Assembly: GCF_900091475.1 (NCBI RefSeq)
Contig: NZ_FMIB01000002.1
Span: forward strand, 1,612,001 to 1,676,000
Origin: Micromonospora chersina
GTDB lineage: Bacteria > Actinomycetota > Actinomycetes > Mycobacteriales > Micromonosporaceae
DNA length: 64,000 bases
Direction: 5' to 3'
This document shows, piece by piece, positions 43,826 through 52,832 of the stretch. Within the stretch, counting starts at the first letter, position 1. Each line of letters opens with the position of its first letter. Both the position numbers and the translations under genes were made by a program. The notes below the pieces were generated by a model that saw nothing but the letters and a program-made list of their open reading frames with translations, was not told the DNA's origin and did not search any database.

Positions 43826-46800
43826 TCATGGCTGGTTCGGTCGTCGGGGTGGGGTACGGCGGGCGCGGCCCCGCCGGGCGGCGGCCCGCAGCGCGGCGCG
43901 GGCCAGTTCCGGCCGGTCGGCGGCGCCGTCGAGGCTGGCGGCGAGAGCCCGCACGGTCGGGTGGCGGAACAGGTCGAGCATGGTGAGGGAGCGGCCGGTG
44001 GCCTCGGTGAGCCGGGCGTGCACCGCGGCGAGCGCCATCGAGTGGCCGCCGATGTCGAAGAAGTTGTCGGCGACACCGACGCGGTCCCGGCCGAGCACGT
44101 CCCGCCAGATGCCGGCGATCAGCTCCTCGGTGGCGGTGAGCGCGTCCGGCCCGGTGGGCAGCGGTGCCCGGGCCGGCTCGGCGGCGGCCACGGTCATGGC
44201 GCCCAGCGCCGGCACCCGTACCGCCGGCCGGGGCAGCTCGGGAGCCACCTGCTCGGCGGGCGCGTCCGGGTCGGCCGCGAGGGCACCGACCAGGGCCGCC
44301 AGGTCGGCCAGGAGCGCCTCGATCCGGTCCGCGTCGAACAGGTCCGGGTTGTGCACCACCTCGACGCCGGCCCGGCCGTCCCGTTCCACCACGTAGACGG
44401 TGATGTCGAAGGGCGAGCCGGGTTTCGGCACGGGCACCGGCTCGACGGTCAGGCCGGTCAGCGCGAGCCGGGGCGGGACGAAGTTGAGCACGTTGAACAG
44501 CACCTGCACGAGCGGGGCGCGGGAGGTGTCCCGGCCGACGCCGAGCGCCTCGACGATCCGTTCCAGCGGGGCGCCGGGGTGCTCGGTGACCGCGTGCAGC
44601 TCGGCGGCGCACCTGTCGACCAGCCCGGCGAAGGTCGCCCCGCCGGTGCGGACCCGCACCGGCACGGTGTCGATGAAGAAGCCGATGACGTCGTCGAAGG
44701 CGGCCAGCCGCCGGTCGGCGACGATCGCGCCGAGCACGTGGTCGTCGCCGCCGGTGAGCCGGCGCAGCAGCTCGCCGAAGCCGGCCAGCAGCACGGCCGC
44801 CACTGTGGTGCCGCGCCGGGCGGCCAGCTCGCGCACGGCCCGGTCGGCCGCCTCGGTGAGCCGCACCGCGGCCTCCACGCCGGCGTAGGTCTGCACCGCC
44901 GGGCGGGGCCGGTCCCGGGGCAGGTCCAGCACGGTCGGCGCGCCGGCCAGGTGCTCGGTCCACCAGGCCAGGTCGGCGTCGCCCCGGCGGCGGTCCCGCT
45001 CGGCCCGCCAGACCGCGTAGTCGGCGTAGCCCGCGGCCAGCGGCGGCCGGGCCGGCGGCGCCCCGGCGACCGCCCGGGCGTACGCGCCGGACAGCTCGTC
45101 GTAGAGCAGCGCCTCGGACCAGCCGTCGAAGACCGCGTGGTGCACCGTGATGGCGAGCACGTGGGTGTCGGCGGACAGCCGGTAGACGGTGACCTGCCAG
45201 GGCGGCCCGGTGGCCAGGTCGAAGGAGTGCCCGGCGCCGGCCGCGAGCATGCCGGCCAGCTCCGCCTCGGCGTCGGCGGCGCCGGTCAGGTCGACCACCG
45301 GCAGGGCCACGTCGGTCGGTTCCTCGCGGACCGCGTACGGCACGCCGCCGGTCTGCGGGATCCGCCAGCGCAGCACGTCGTGCCGCTCGGCCACGGCCCG
45401 CAGCGCGGCGCCCAGCGCGGCGGTGTCCAGCGGCCCGTGGAGCCGGTGCGCCACCGCGATGTTGTAGGGCGCGCTGGACGGGGCGAGCTGGTCCATGAAC
45501 CAGAGCCGCCGCTGCGGCGGGGAGAGCGTGGGCGGGTTGCCGGTGGTCAGCCCGTCGCCGTCGGCGGGGGCGGCGGCGCGTACCCGGTCGACCAGCGCGG
45601 CGAACGTGCGGTCGGTGAACAGCACCCGGGTGTCGACCCGCCGGCCCAGCTCGGCGCGGAGCGCGGCGACCAGCCGCATGGCCGCGATGGAGTTGCCGCC
45701 GGCGGCCAGGAAGTCGCTGTCCGGGCCGGGGGTGGCGCCGAGCAGCCGGGTCCAGAGCCGCCGGACCGCTGCCTCGACCGGGTCGCCCCCGTCGACCTCC
45801 TCCACCGCGTCCGGGGCGGCCGCGGCGAGGGCCCGCAGCGCCGGCCGGTCCAGCTTGCCGCTGGTCGGGCTGACGGGCAGCGCGGCCAGCCGCACCGTCC
45901 GGGCCGGCAGCATCGCGGCGGTCAGCCGGGGCCCGGCGTACGCCCGCAGCGTCTCGTCGTCGGGCGCGCCGGCGGGGGTGAGGAAGGCGACCAGCTCGGT
46001 GCCGGCCGGCCCGGGCACGGCCTCCACGGCGACCCGGTCGACGCCGGGGTGCCCGGCCAGCACGGCCTCGACCTCGCCCAGCTCGATGCGCTGGCCGCGC
46101 ACCTTGACCTGCCGGTCGGCGCGGCCCAGGTAGACGATCCGACCGTCGGGCGCCTGACGGACCAGATCGCCCGTGCGGTAGAGCCGCTCGCCGGGCCGGT
46201 CGCCGATCGGGTCGGGGACGAACCGCTCGGCGGTCAGCCCGGGCCGGTTGAGGTAGCCGTCGGCCAGCCCGGGCCCGCCGATGAGCAGCTCCCCGGTCTC
46301 CCCCGGCGGCACCGGGCGCAACTCGGCGTCCACCACGTACGCGCGGTGGTTCGGCAGGGGGCGGCCGATCGGCACCGGGTCGGTGTCGGCGGCGGTGAGG
46401 TCGCCGCTGACCGCCAGCACTGTGGTCTCGGTGGGGCCGTAGCCGTTGAGGAAACGCCGGCCGGGGGCCCAGCGGGCGACCAGCTCGGCGGGGACCGCCT
46501 CGCCGCCGCAGAGCAGCACCCGCCAGGACGGCAGCTCCGCCGGGTCGAGCAGGGCGAGCACGGTCGGGGTGATGAAACCCCAGGTCACCTCGTGCGCGGC
46601 GACGAACCGGGCCAGCCGGACGGGGTCGGCCCGGTCGTCGGCGCCGAGCAGCTGCACCGCGCCGCCCAGCAGCAGCGGGACGAACAGGTCCATGGTGGCC
46701 GCGTCGAAGCCGAGCGAGGCGATGCCGAGGCTGCGTACCGAGGCGTCGGCGCCGGTCAGCGCCACGACGCCGGTGACGAACTCGACCGCGTTGCGGTGGG

Positions 46801-47326
46801 TGGTGAGCACGCCCTTGGGCCGGCCCGTCGAGCCCGAGGTGAACAGCACGTACGCCGGGTCACCGGGGCGGGCCGGGCAGGGGACGAGGGGGGCCGGGCC
46901 GGTCAGCCCGACCGTCTCGACGCCGGGCTCGTCGCCGAACTCGGCCGCCGCGGCGTCGCCGGCCACCACCCGGATCCCGGCGTCCCGGGCGATCTCCCGC
47001 AGCCGCTCGCGGGGGCCGCCCGGCTCCAGCGGCACGTACGCGGCCCCGGCCAGCAGCACGCCGAGCACGGTGACCACCAGGTCGGGGGTACGCGCCCCGC
47101 AGACCCCGACGCGGTCGCCGGGGCCGGTCCCGCGCTCCCGCAGCGCGGCGGCCAGCCCGGCGGCCCGGTCGACGAGCTGCCGGTAGGTCAGCCGGGTGTC
47201 CCACTGGCGTACCGCCACCGCGTCGGGGGTGCGGGCGGCCTGCGCGGCGATCAGGTCGGCCAGGGTCGCGTCGGGCCAGGGCAGGTCCGCCCCGTACGCG
47301 GCGCTTGCGGTCATGAGGTCGGTCAC
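43826..47326 (-). CDS. NRPS A-T-C-T with an orphan second carrier domain
   Basis: An 1166-residue protein starting with an A domain (about 20-500; [16 protein letters not shown]), so it can load its own amino acid. The pocket residues (FDAATM, FITPTVL, LLCGGEA, NGYGPTETTVL) suggest an aliphatic substrate, with low certainty. T1 has LAAGGNSIA near 545. A full C domain (HHAVFDG near 730) follows, then T2 with FDIGGHSMA near 1092, but no second A domain. T2 therefore needs a partner in trans. The GTG overlaps the upstream LanB stop by four bases; ATG 47314 is the alternative. Confidence 0.9.
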   Translation of the reverse strand: MTDLMTASAAYGADLPWPDATLADLIAAQAARTPDAVAVRQWDTRLTYRQLVDRAAGLAAALRERGTGPGDRVGVCGARTPDLVVTVLGVLLAGAAYVPLEPGGPRERLREIARDAGIRVVAGDAAAAEFGDEPGVETVGLTGPAPLVPCPARPGDPAYVLFTSGSTGRPKGVLTTHRNAVEFVTGVVALTGADASVRSLGIASLGFDAATMDLFVPLLLGGAVQLLGADDRADPVRLARFVAAHEVTWGFITPTVLALLDPAELPSWRVLLCGGEAVPAELVARWAPGRRFLNGYGPTETTVLAVSGDLTAADTDPVPIGRPLPNHRAYVVDAELRPVPPGETGELLIGGPGLADGYLNRPGLTAERFVPDPIGDRPGERLYRTGDLVRQAPDGRIVYLGRADRQVKVRGQRIELGEVEAVLAGHPGVDRVAVEAVPGPAGTELVAFLTPAGAPDDETLRAYAGPRLTAAMLPARTVRLAALPVSPTSGKLDRPALRALAAAAPDAVEEVDGGDPVEAAVRRLWTRLLGATPGPDSDFLAAGGNSIAAMRLVAALRAELGRRVDTRVLFTDRTFAALVDRVRAAAPADGDGLTTGNPPTLSPPQRRLWFMDQLAPSSAPYNIAVAHRLHGPLDTAALGAALRAVAERHDVLRWRIPQTGGVPYAVREEPTDVALPVVDLTGAADAEAELAGMLAAGAGHSFDLATGPPWQVTVYRLSADTHVLAITVHHAVFDGWSEALLYDELSGAYARAVAGAPPARPPLAAGYADYAVWRAERDRRRGDADLAWWTEHLAGAPTVLDLPRDRPRPAVQTYAGVEAAVRLTEAADRAVRELAARRGTTVAAVLLAGFGELLRRLTGGDDHVLGAIVADRRLAAFDDVIGFFIDTVPVRVRTGGATFAGLVDRCAAELHAVTEHPGAPLERIVEALGVGRDTSRAPLVQVLFNVLNFVPPRLALTGLTVEPVPVPKPGSPFDITVYVVERDGRAGVEVVHNPDLFDADRIEALLADLAALVGALAADPDAPAEQVAPELPRPAVRVPALGAMTVAAAEPARAPLPTGPDALTATEELIAGIWRDVLGRDRVGVADNFFDIGGHSMALAAVHARLTEATGRSLTMLDLFRHPTVRALAASLDGAADRPELARAALRAAARRGRARRTPPRRPNQP

Positions 47327-49626
47327 CCGTGGTCTCCCCGGTGCTCGGTCGGGTCGGTGATCTGGAGGCGCAGTTCGCTGACGTAGCCGCGGCCCTGCGC
47401 GTCGGTGACCCAGGACCGGTCGGGCGCGGGCAGCAGCTCGGAGACCACGATGGGGACGTCCGGGCTGGTGCGGTGGGCGGCGTCCACCATGGCGCAGAGC
47501 GACTGCGCGTAGAGCGGGCCGGTCAGGTCGACGTAGCAGGGCTTGATCTCGGTGCCCACCTTCACGAACACCCGCTCGGGCAGCCCGGCGGCCGCCCGCC
47601 AGCGGCGTACGGCGAGGTAGCGGGCCGTCTCGTCGGTGTGCCCGGCCAGGCCGCACCCGCCCGCCGTGCTGCGCCAGGTGCGGCGGGCCACCACCAGCCG
47701 GTCGATGGTGATCCGGGGCGTGTGCGGGGCCGGATCGAGCAGCTTGAAGGCGTCGATCAGCAGCGAGTCGAGCAGACTGGCGAAGACCTCCATGAGCGAC
47801 CAGCGCCCGCCGTCGGGGAAGACCGCGACGAGCTGGCCGGCGACGACCTCAACGGTGACCGCGGTGGCCGGCACCAGCTGGTCCGGGTCCGCGCCGTGCG
47901 CGCTGTCGATGCCGAGCTGGCGGTCGGCGGGCCCGGTCAGCCCGTACGTGGTGCGGGTGGTCCGGCGCGGGTAGCTGTCCGGCCACAGGAGCCGCAGCCG
48001 GGCGGGGCCGAGGTCGGCGTCGCCGGCGGCCCGCAGCGCGGCCGGGTCGCGGTGGAACGGGCCGAACACGGCGCTGTCGTAGGCGACGTGGGCCGGGTGC
48101 AGCTCGCCGAGCACGAGCAGGAACTCGCCCCGCCGGATCGCCTCCGCTGACGCCGCGCTGAGCTGGACGTCCGGGTTGTGCAGCCGGGCCGACGGCCAGC
48201 CGGGGCGCTCCGCGGGAAAGAGCTGCCGGACCCGCTCGGCCAGGTCCTCGGCGCGCAGGAGCAGCTCCGCCTGGTCGGCGGGCAGGTCGCGCAGGCCGAA
48301 CAGCTCCGCCCACCGCTCGGTCAGGGCGGCGCCGGCCCGGCCGATGGGGCCCTCCGGGGAGACGAGCGTCCCCTGGGCCAGCGACCAGAGGTCGGCCAGC
48401 CGCACCGGGCCGTCGGCGGCCAGCTCGTCGTGCAGCTCGGCGAAGAGTTCGGCGCACCGGGCGGCGACCTCCCCGGTGAACCACCGGGCGGTCTGGAGCA
48501 CCAGCGCCAGCGGGCCGGCCAGCGCGTCCAGGACGGCCGAGCCGACCGTGAACTCCAGGTCCCGGGCGGTCTCCTCGTAGCAGACGGTGCGGCCCACGTA
48601 CATCTGGCCGCCCTGCCGGGTGGCCGGCCGGCCGGTGACCGCCGTGAACTCGGTGTTCAGCGCGGCCAGGGCGGCGCCGAGCCGGTCCGGGTCGCCGGCG
48701 GCGGCGGCCACCGCGTCGCGGGCGGCCCGGAGCCGGTCGAAGCCGGCCGCCACCTCGGCCCGGACGCCCTCGTCACCGATGAGCGCGATCCGCTCGAGGA
48801 GCACCCGCTCGGCCTCGGGGCTGACCGGCAGGTTGGCGCCCCAGATGAGCTGGCCGCGGTCCGCCCACCGGTCGAGCAGCAGGTAGACGTCGTCGACGCC
48901 GTGCACCTCGCCGTCGGCGTGCAGCCGCTCGGCCAGCGCGACCGCGGGCGTCCGCCCGTCGCAGGCGGCGAGCAGCCGGGCCTCGGTCGGGGTCAGCGCG
49001 ATCGGCGGGTGCAGCGGCCAGCGCAGCTGGCGCCCCTCGACGGTGAGGTGCGGTTGCAGCGCGGGAGCCCACCAGCGTCGCACCGCCAGGTCGTCACCCA
49101 GCCGGTCGGCGTACGCGATCAGCGCCCACGCCTCGAAGAACACGTGCCGCCGGTTGACCAGCGACGGGCCGGGCGACAGCCGGACACCCGGCTCCGCCGG
49201 GTCGAAGGTCCCCCAGCAGACCGGCCCGAAGAAGCCGATGGTCTCCGCCTTGCCGCAGTACCGCTGCCAGTAGCGCAGCAGGCTCAGTTCGCGCTTGCGC
49301 CGGCGGACGTTGCGCACCTCCGGATCGGTGCGGAGCAAACCGTCGAGCGCGACGAGCATGTCCGGGTTCTGCCAGGTGACCGCCTCGCGCAGCAGCGGGT
49401 CGGCGGCGAGCTCGTTCACCACTGCGGACGACTCGGCGAACGCCTCGCGCAGCACCTTGTCGAGCAGTTCCGGGCCGCTCCCGCCGGTCAGCACCGCGTC
49501 GGCGACGGCCGCGGCCTCCGGCGCGGCGAACCGGTCGAGCCCCGCCGCCGGGAACCCGGCGGTGCGCAGCACCACGTCCCGCCAGACCGACCAGCCGGTC
49601 TCCCCGAGTGGCAGCAGGTGGCTCAT
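47323..49626 (-). CDS. Lantibiotic dehydratase-type glutamylation domain protein
   Basis: A 767-residue protein of the Lant_dehydr_N family. It has the characteristic N-terminal PLGETGWSVWRDVVLRTAGFP, a central YWQRYCGKAETIGFFGPVCWG and TARDLEFTVG, and the closing LPERVFVKVGTEIKPCYVDLTGPLY. In LanB enzymes this domain uses glutamyl-tRNA to glutamylate a peptide Ser/Thr; in PEARL enzymes it adds an amino acid to a peptide C-terminus. The C-terminal elimination domain of LanB is absent. No precursor peptide or LanC lies nearby, so here it may act on carrier-bound intermediates. The ATG overlaps the upstream stop by four bases. Confidence 0.85.
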   Translation of the reverse strand: MSHLLPLGETGWSVWRDVVLRTAGFPAAGLDRFAAPEAAAVADAVLTGGSGPELLDKVLREAFAESSAVVNELAADPLLREAVTWQNPDMLVALDGLLRTDPEVRNVRRRKRELSLLRYWQRYCGKAETIGFFGPVCWGTFDPAEPGVRLSPGPSLVNRRHVFFEAWALIAYADRLGDDLAVRRWWAPALQPHLTVEGRQLRWPLHPPIALTPTEARLLAACDGRTPAVALAERLHADGEVHGVDDVYLLLDRWADRGQLIWGANLPVSPEAERVLLERIALIGDEGVRAEVAAGFDRLRAARDAVAAAAGDPDRLGAALAALNTEFTAVTGRPATRQGGQMYVGRTVCYEETARDLEFTVGSAVLDALAGPLALVLQTARWFTGEVAARCAELFAELHDELAADGPVRLADLWSLAQGTLVSPEGPIGRAGAALTERWAELFGLRDLPADQAELLLRAEDLAERVRQLFPAERPGWPSARLHNPDVQLSAASAEAIRRGEFLLVLGELHPAHVAYDSAVFGPFHRDPAALRAAGDADLGPARLRLLWPDSYPRRTTRTTYGLTGPADRQLGIDSAHGADPDQLVPATAVTVEVVAGQLVAVFPDGGRWSLMEVFASLLDSLLIDAFKLLDPAPHTPRITIDRLVVARRTWRSTAGGCGLAGHTDETARYLAVRRWRAAAGLPERVFVKVGTEIKPCYVDLTGPLYAQSLCAMVDAAHRTSPDVPIVVSELLPAPDRSWVTDAQGRGYVSELRLQITDPTEHRGDHG

Positions 49627-52600
49627 CGGTGCTCCGTTCCCTGGGTGTCCACGAGGTGCAGGCGCAGCTCGCTGAAGTAGCGGCGGCCCGCGCCGTCGGG
49701 CACCCACGCCTGGTCGGTGGTGGGCAGCATCTCGCTGACGGTGAGCGAGACGCCGTCGCCGCCGTCGACCCGGGCGGCCCGGACCATGGCGCAGAACATG
49801 TTGGCGAACGCCGGGCTGGCCAGGTCCACGAAGCAGGGCTTGGTCTCGGTGCCGAGCTTCACGTAGACCTGCTCGGGCAGGCCGAGCCGGCGGCGCCAGT
49901 CGCGGACGGCCAGGAAGCGCTGCCGCTCGCCGGTGGCCGTCGCCAGGCCGCTCTCCCCCACCGTGGTCCGCCAGGTCTGCCGTGCCACGACCAGCCGGTC
50001 GAGGGTGATCCGGGGCGTGTACGGCGCGGCGGCGACCAGCTTGAAGCCGTCCACCGCGTGCGCGCTGAGCAGCTCCGCGAAGACCTCGGTGAGGGGCCAG
50101 CGCTGCCCGTCGGAGGCGGTGGCCACGAGCCGGCCGTCCACCTCGGTGACGGTGAGGTCCACGGTGGGCAGCACCCGGGCCGGCTCGGCGCCCGGCGCGT
50201 CCTGGAACGCCAGGTGCCGGTCGGTGGGCCCGGTCAGCGACTCGGCGGTACGGCTGGTCCGGCGCGGCCACTCGGCCGGGAAGAGCAGCCGGACCCGCCG
50301 CTCGCCCAGGTCCTCGGCCAGGGCGGTGCGTAGCCGCTCGACCTCGGGGTGGGACGGGGTGAAGACCGCGCAGTCGAACGAGGACCAGGCGGCGTGCAGC
50401 TCGCCGAGCACCACTGTGTACTCGCCCCGGGCCAGCGCCGCCGCGTCGGTGGCGCAGATCTGCAGGTCAGGGCTGTGCATCACGGCGTTGGACCAGGTGG
50501 GCCGGGCGCCGGGGAAGGCCGCGTCGACCCGGTCGGCCAGATCGGCCGCCCGCAGCCGCACGTCGGTGGTGCCCGGCGGCAGCGCGTCCAGCCCGAACAG
50601 CCCGGCCCAGCGGGCGGCGAAGTCGGCGGCGACCGCGTCGACCGGCCGCTCGCCTCCGCCCCAGAACAGGCCCTGGGCCAGGAACCACAGGTCCGCCAGG
50701 GCCACCGGGCCGGTGCCGGCCTCGGCGCGCAGCTCCTCGTAGAGCCCGCGGAACACCTCGCCGTACGCCTCGGCCAGGGCGTTGCCCATCCAGCGGGCGG
50801 CCCGCAGCAGCACGTCCAGCGGGGTGGCCAGCTCGGCCAGCAGCGGCGCGCCGAAGACCACGTCGAGGTCGCGGGCGCTGTCCTCGTAGCAGATGGTGCG
50901 GCCGGCGTACATCTGGCCGGCGCGGCGCACGGCGGGGACGCCGGTCAGCTCGGTGAAGGTGGCGTCGAGCGCGTCCAGGGCGGCGCGCAGCCCCACCGGG
51001 TCGCCGGCCGCCTCGGCCACCGCGTCCCGGGCGGCGCGCAGCCGGTCGAACCCGGCCCGGGCGGCGCTCCGGGCGGCCTCGTCGCCGATCCCCTCGATCC
51101 GGTCGGCCAGCACCGCCTCGGCGTCGGGGCTGACCGGCAGCGCGGCGTCCCAGCTGATCAGTTCCCGCTCCACCAGCCGGTCGAGCAGGGCGTACCCGTC
51201 CTCGGGGCGGCGCAGCCCGATGGCCGGGTCGGCCACCAGGTCGGCGGCGCAGCGGCGGCCGTCGGCGGCGGCGAGCAGCGCCGCCTCCACCGGGTTCAGG
51301 GTGAGCGGCGGCCGGCCGGGGCGCAGCACGGTCCGGTCCCGGACCGCGAGGTGCGGGCGCAGCACCGGCGGCCACCACCGGCGGACGGCCAGGTCGGCGC
51401 CGACCCGCTGGGCGTACGCCGACAGCGCCCAGGACTCGAACCAGACCCAGCGCCGGCGGGTGAGCCGCCCGCCGGGACGGATCCGGACGGTCTCCGGCTG
51501 GTCCGGGTCGACGGTCACCCAGCAGCTCGGGCCGAAGAAGCCCACCGTCTCGTTCTTGCCGCAGTAGCGCTGCCAGTACTTGAGCAGCGCCCGCTCCCGG
51601 TCCCGCCGCCGCACGTTGCGGGCCGCGTCGCCGCCGCCGCGGGCCAGCCCGTCCAGCGCGACCAGGGCACCCCGGTTCTGCCAGGTGACCGCCTCGCGCA
51701 GCAGCGGGTCGGTGGCCAGCTCGCTGATCCGCTCGGCGGCGCCGCGGACCGCCTCGTCGAACTCCTTGTCGAACCGGTCCTCGCCCGCGCCGGTGGCGAG
51801 CAGCTCGTCGGCCGCCGCGGCGGCCCGGGGCGCGGTGAACAGGTCCAGGCCGTCGGCGGGGAATCCGGTGGTCCGCAGAATGGCGTCGCGCCACACCGAC
51901 CACGCGGTGTCGCCGAGCGGCACCCGGTGCGCGCCGCCGACGGTCCCGCGATCGGCGGCGCGCACCGGGAAACTGTGCGCGACCGACCCGCCAACCAGGA
52001 CGGTCCCGCGATCGGCGGCGCGCACCGGGAAACTGTGCGCGACCGACCCGTCTGCGCCCGTGCTCGCGGCGCCGGCGCCCTCCGCGCCGGTGGTCCCGGC
52101 GGCGAGCGCCCCGGCCAGGTCGGCGCGGATGAGGGCGAGCAGCTCGGGAAGCTGGTCGTGCAGGAAGAAGTGGCCGCCGGCCAGCTCGTGCAGGGTGAAG
52201 CCGGCGGCGGTGTGTTCGGCCCAGGCGGCGTTCTGCTCGTGGGTGACCGCCCGGTCGTCCCGGCCGCTGAACGCGACGATCGGCACCGGCAGCGGCTCGC
52301 CGGGCACGTACCGGTAGCCGTCCACCCGGCCGAAGTCGGCACGCAGCAGCGGCAGCAGCAGTTCCACCAGCTCCGGGTGCGCGAACAGCTCGGCGGGGAG
52401 GCCGCCGCCGTCGGCGAGGCGGCGCAGCAGCTCGTCGTCGTCGGCCCGGGACAGCCCGTCGAACAGGCCGGGCGCGGTGACGTGCGGGGCGCGGGCGCCG
52501 CCGACGTAGAGCCGCAGCGGCAGCGCCCGGCCGGTCCGGCGCAGCTCGCGGACCACCTCGAAGCCGAGCCGGCCGCCCATGGAGTGGCCGTAGAGGGCGT

Positions 52601-52832
52601 ACGGGCGGTCGGCCCGGGCGGCGATCGCCTCGGCCACCTCGGCGACGTCGAAACGCGGATCCTCGTTGATCCGGTTCTCCCGGCCGGGCAGCTGCACCGG
52701 GAGCACCTCGATGTCCGGACCGATCCCCTCCTGCCAGCGCCGGAACGCGCTCGCGCCGGCGCCGGCGTAGGGCAGGCAGAACAACCGGACCGGAGCCTGG
52801 GGTCGGCTTCCGGCGGAGACGAACCAGTTCAC
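49623..52832 (-). CDS. Type II thioesterase fused to LanB-type glutamylation domain
   Basis: A 1069-residue fusion. Residues 1-250 are a type II thioesterase of the RifR/GrsT kind: LFCLPYAGAGASAF, YGHSMGGRLGFEV with Ser near 82, SGRDDRAV for Asp and GGHFFLH for His. Residues about 250-305 form a Gly/Ala/Ser linker holding two copies of GSVAHSFPVRAADRGTV. From about 305 a LanB-type domain continues to the end (VPLGDTAWSVWRDAILRT, RYCGKNETVGFFGP, GLPEQVYVKLGTETKPC), parallel to the next gene's product. The GTG overlaps the A-T-KS stop by four bases. Type II TEs clear misloaded carriers, so the fusion links carrier editing to tRNA-dependent chemistry. No stop separates the parts. Confidence 0.85.
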   Translation of the reverse strand: MNWFVSAGSRPQAPVRLFCLPYAGAGASAFRRWQEGIGPDIEVLPVQLPGRENRINEDPRFDVAEVAEAIAARADRPYALYGHSMGGRLGFEVVRELRRTGRALPLRLYVGGARAPHVTAPGLFDGLSRADDDELLRRLADGGGLPAELFAHPELVELLLPLLRADFGRVDGYRYVPGEPLPVPIVAFSGRDDRAVTHEQNAAWAEHTAAGFTLHELAGGHFFLHDQLPELLALIRADLAGALAAGTTGAEGAGAASTGADGSVAHSFPVRAADRGTVLVGGSVAHSFPVRAADRGTVGGAHRVPLGDTAWSVWRDAILRTTGFPADGLDLFTAPRAAAAADELLATGAGEDRFDKEFDEAVRGAAERISELATDPLLREAVTWQNRGALVALDGLARGGGDAARNVRRRDRERALLKYWQRYCGKNETVGFFGPSCWVTVDPDQPETVRIRPGGRLTRRRWVWFESWALSAYAQRVGADLAVRRWWPPVLRPHLAVRDRTVLRPGRPPLTLNPVEAALLAAADGRRCAADLVADPAIGLRRPEDGYALLDRLVERELISWDAALPVSPDAEAVLADRIEGIGDEAARSAARAGFDRLRAARDAVAEAAGDPVGLRAALDALDATFTELTGVPAVRRAGQMYAGRTICYEDSARDLDVVFGAPLLAELATPLDVLLRAARWMGNALAEAYGEVFRGLYEELRAEAGTGPVALADLWFLAQGLFWGGGERPVDAVAADFAARWAGLFGLDALPPGTTDVRLRAADLADRVDAAFPGARPTWSNAVMHSPDLQICATDAAALARGEYTVVLGELHAAWSSFDCAVFTPSHPEVERLRTALAEDLGERRVRLLFPAEWPRRTSRTAESLTGPTDRHLAFQDAPGAEPARVLPTVDLTVTEVDGRLVATASDGQRWPLTEVFAELLSAHAVDGFKLVAAAPYTPRITLDRLVVARQTWRTTVGESGLATATGERQRFLAVRDWRRRLGLPEQVYVKLGTETKPCFVDLASPAFANMFCAMVRAARVDGGDGVSLTVSEMLPTTDQAWVPDGAGRRYFSELRLHLVDTQGTEHR
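51923..52050. repeat. 52-bp direct repeat plus perfect 18-bp inverted repeat
   Basis: Positions 51939-51990 recur exactly at 51999-52050 (period 60). The arm CCCGGTGCGCGCCGCCGA (51923-51940) pairs perfectly with 51952-51969 across an 11-base loop. The block encodes the linker between the thioesterase and LanB parts of the fusion and ends at a possible GTG restart (51923). Confidence 0.9.

Noticed and set aside
43778-43829. PKS start at ATG 43829 overlapping the previous stop
   Set aside because: The ATGA overlap is attractive, but no ribosome-binding site precedes it, whereas AAGGA sits eight bases before ATG 43778, which also begins closer to the KS domain. It remains possible.
47323-52832. 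A lanthipeptide cluster based on the two LanB-type genes
   Set aside because: No precursor peptide, LanC cyclase, elimination domain or dedicated protease is encoded nearby, and both genes are embedded by overlap in an NRPS-PKS operon.
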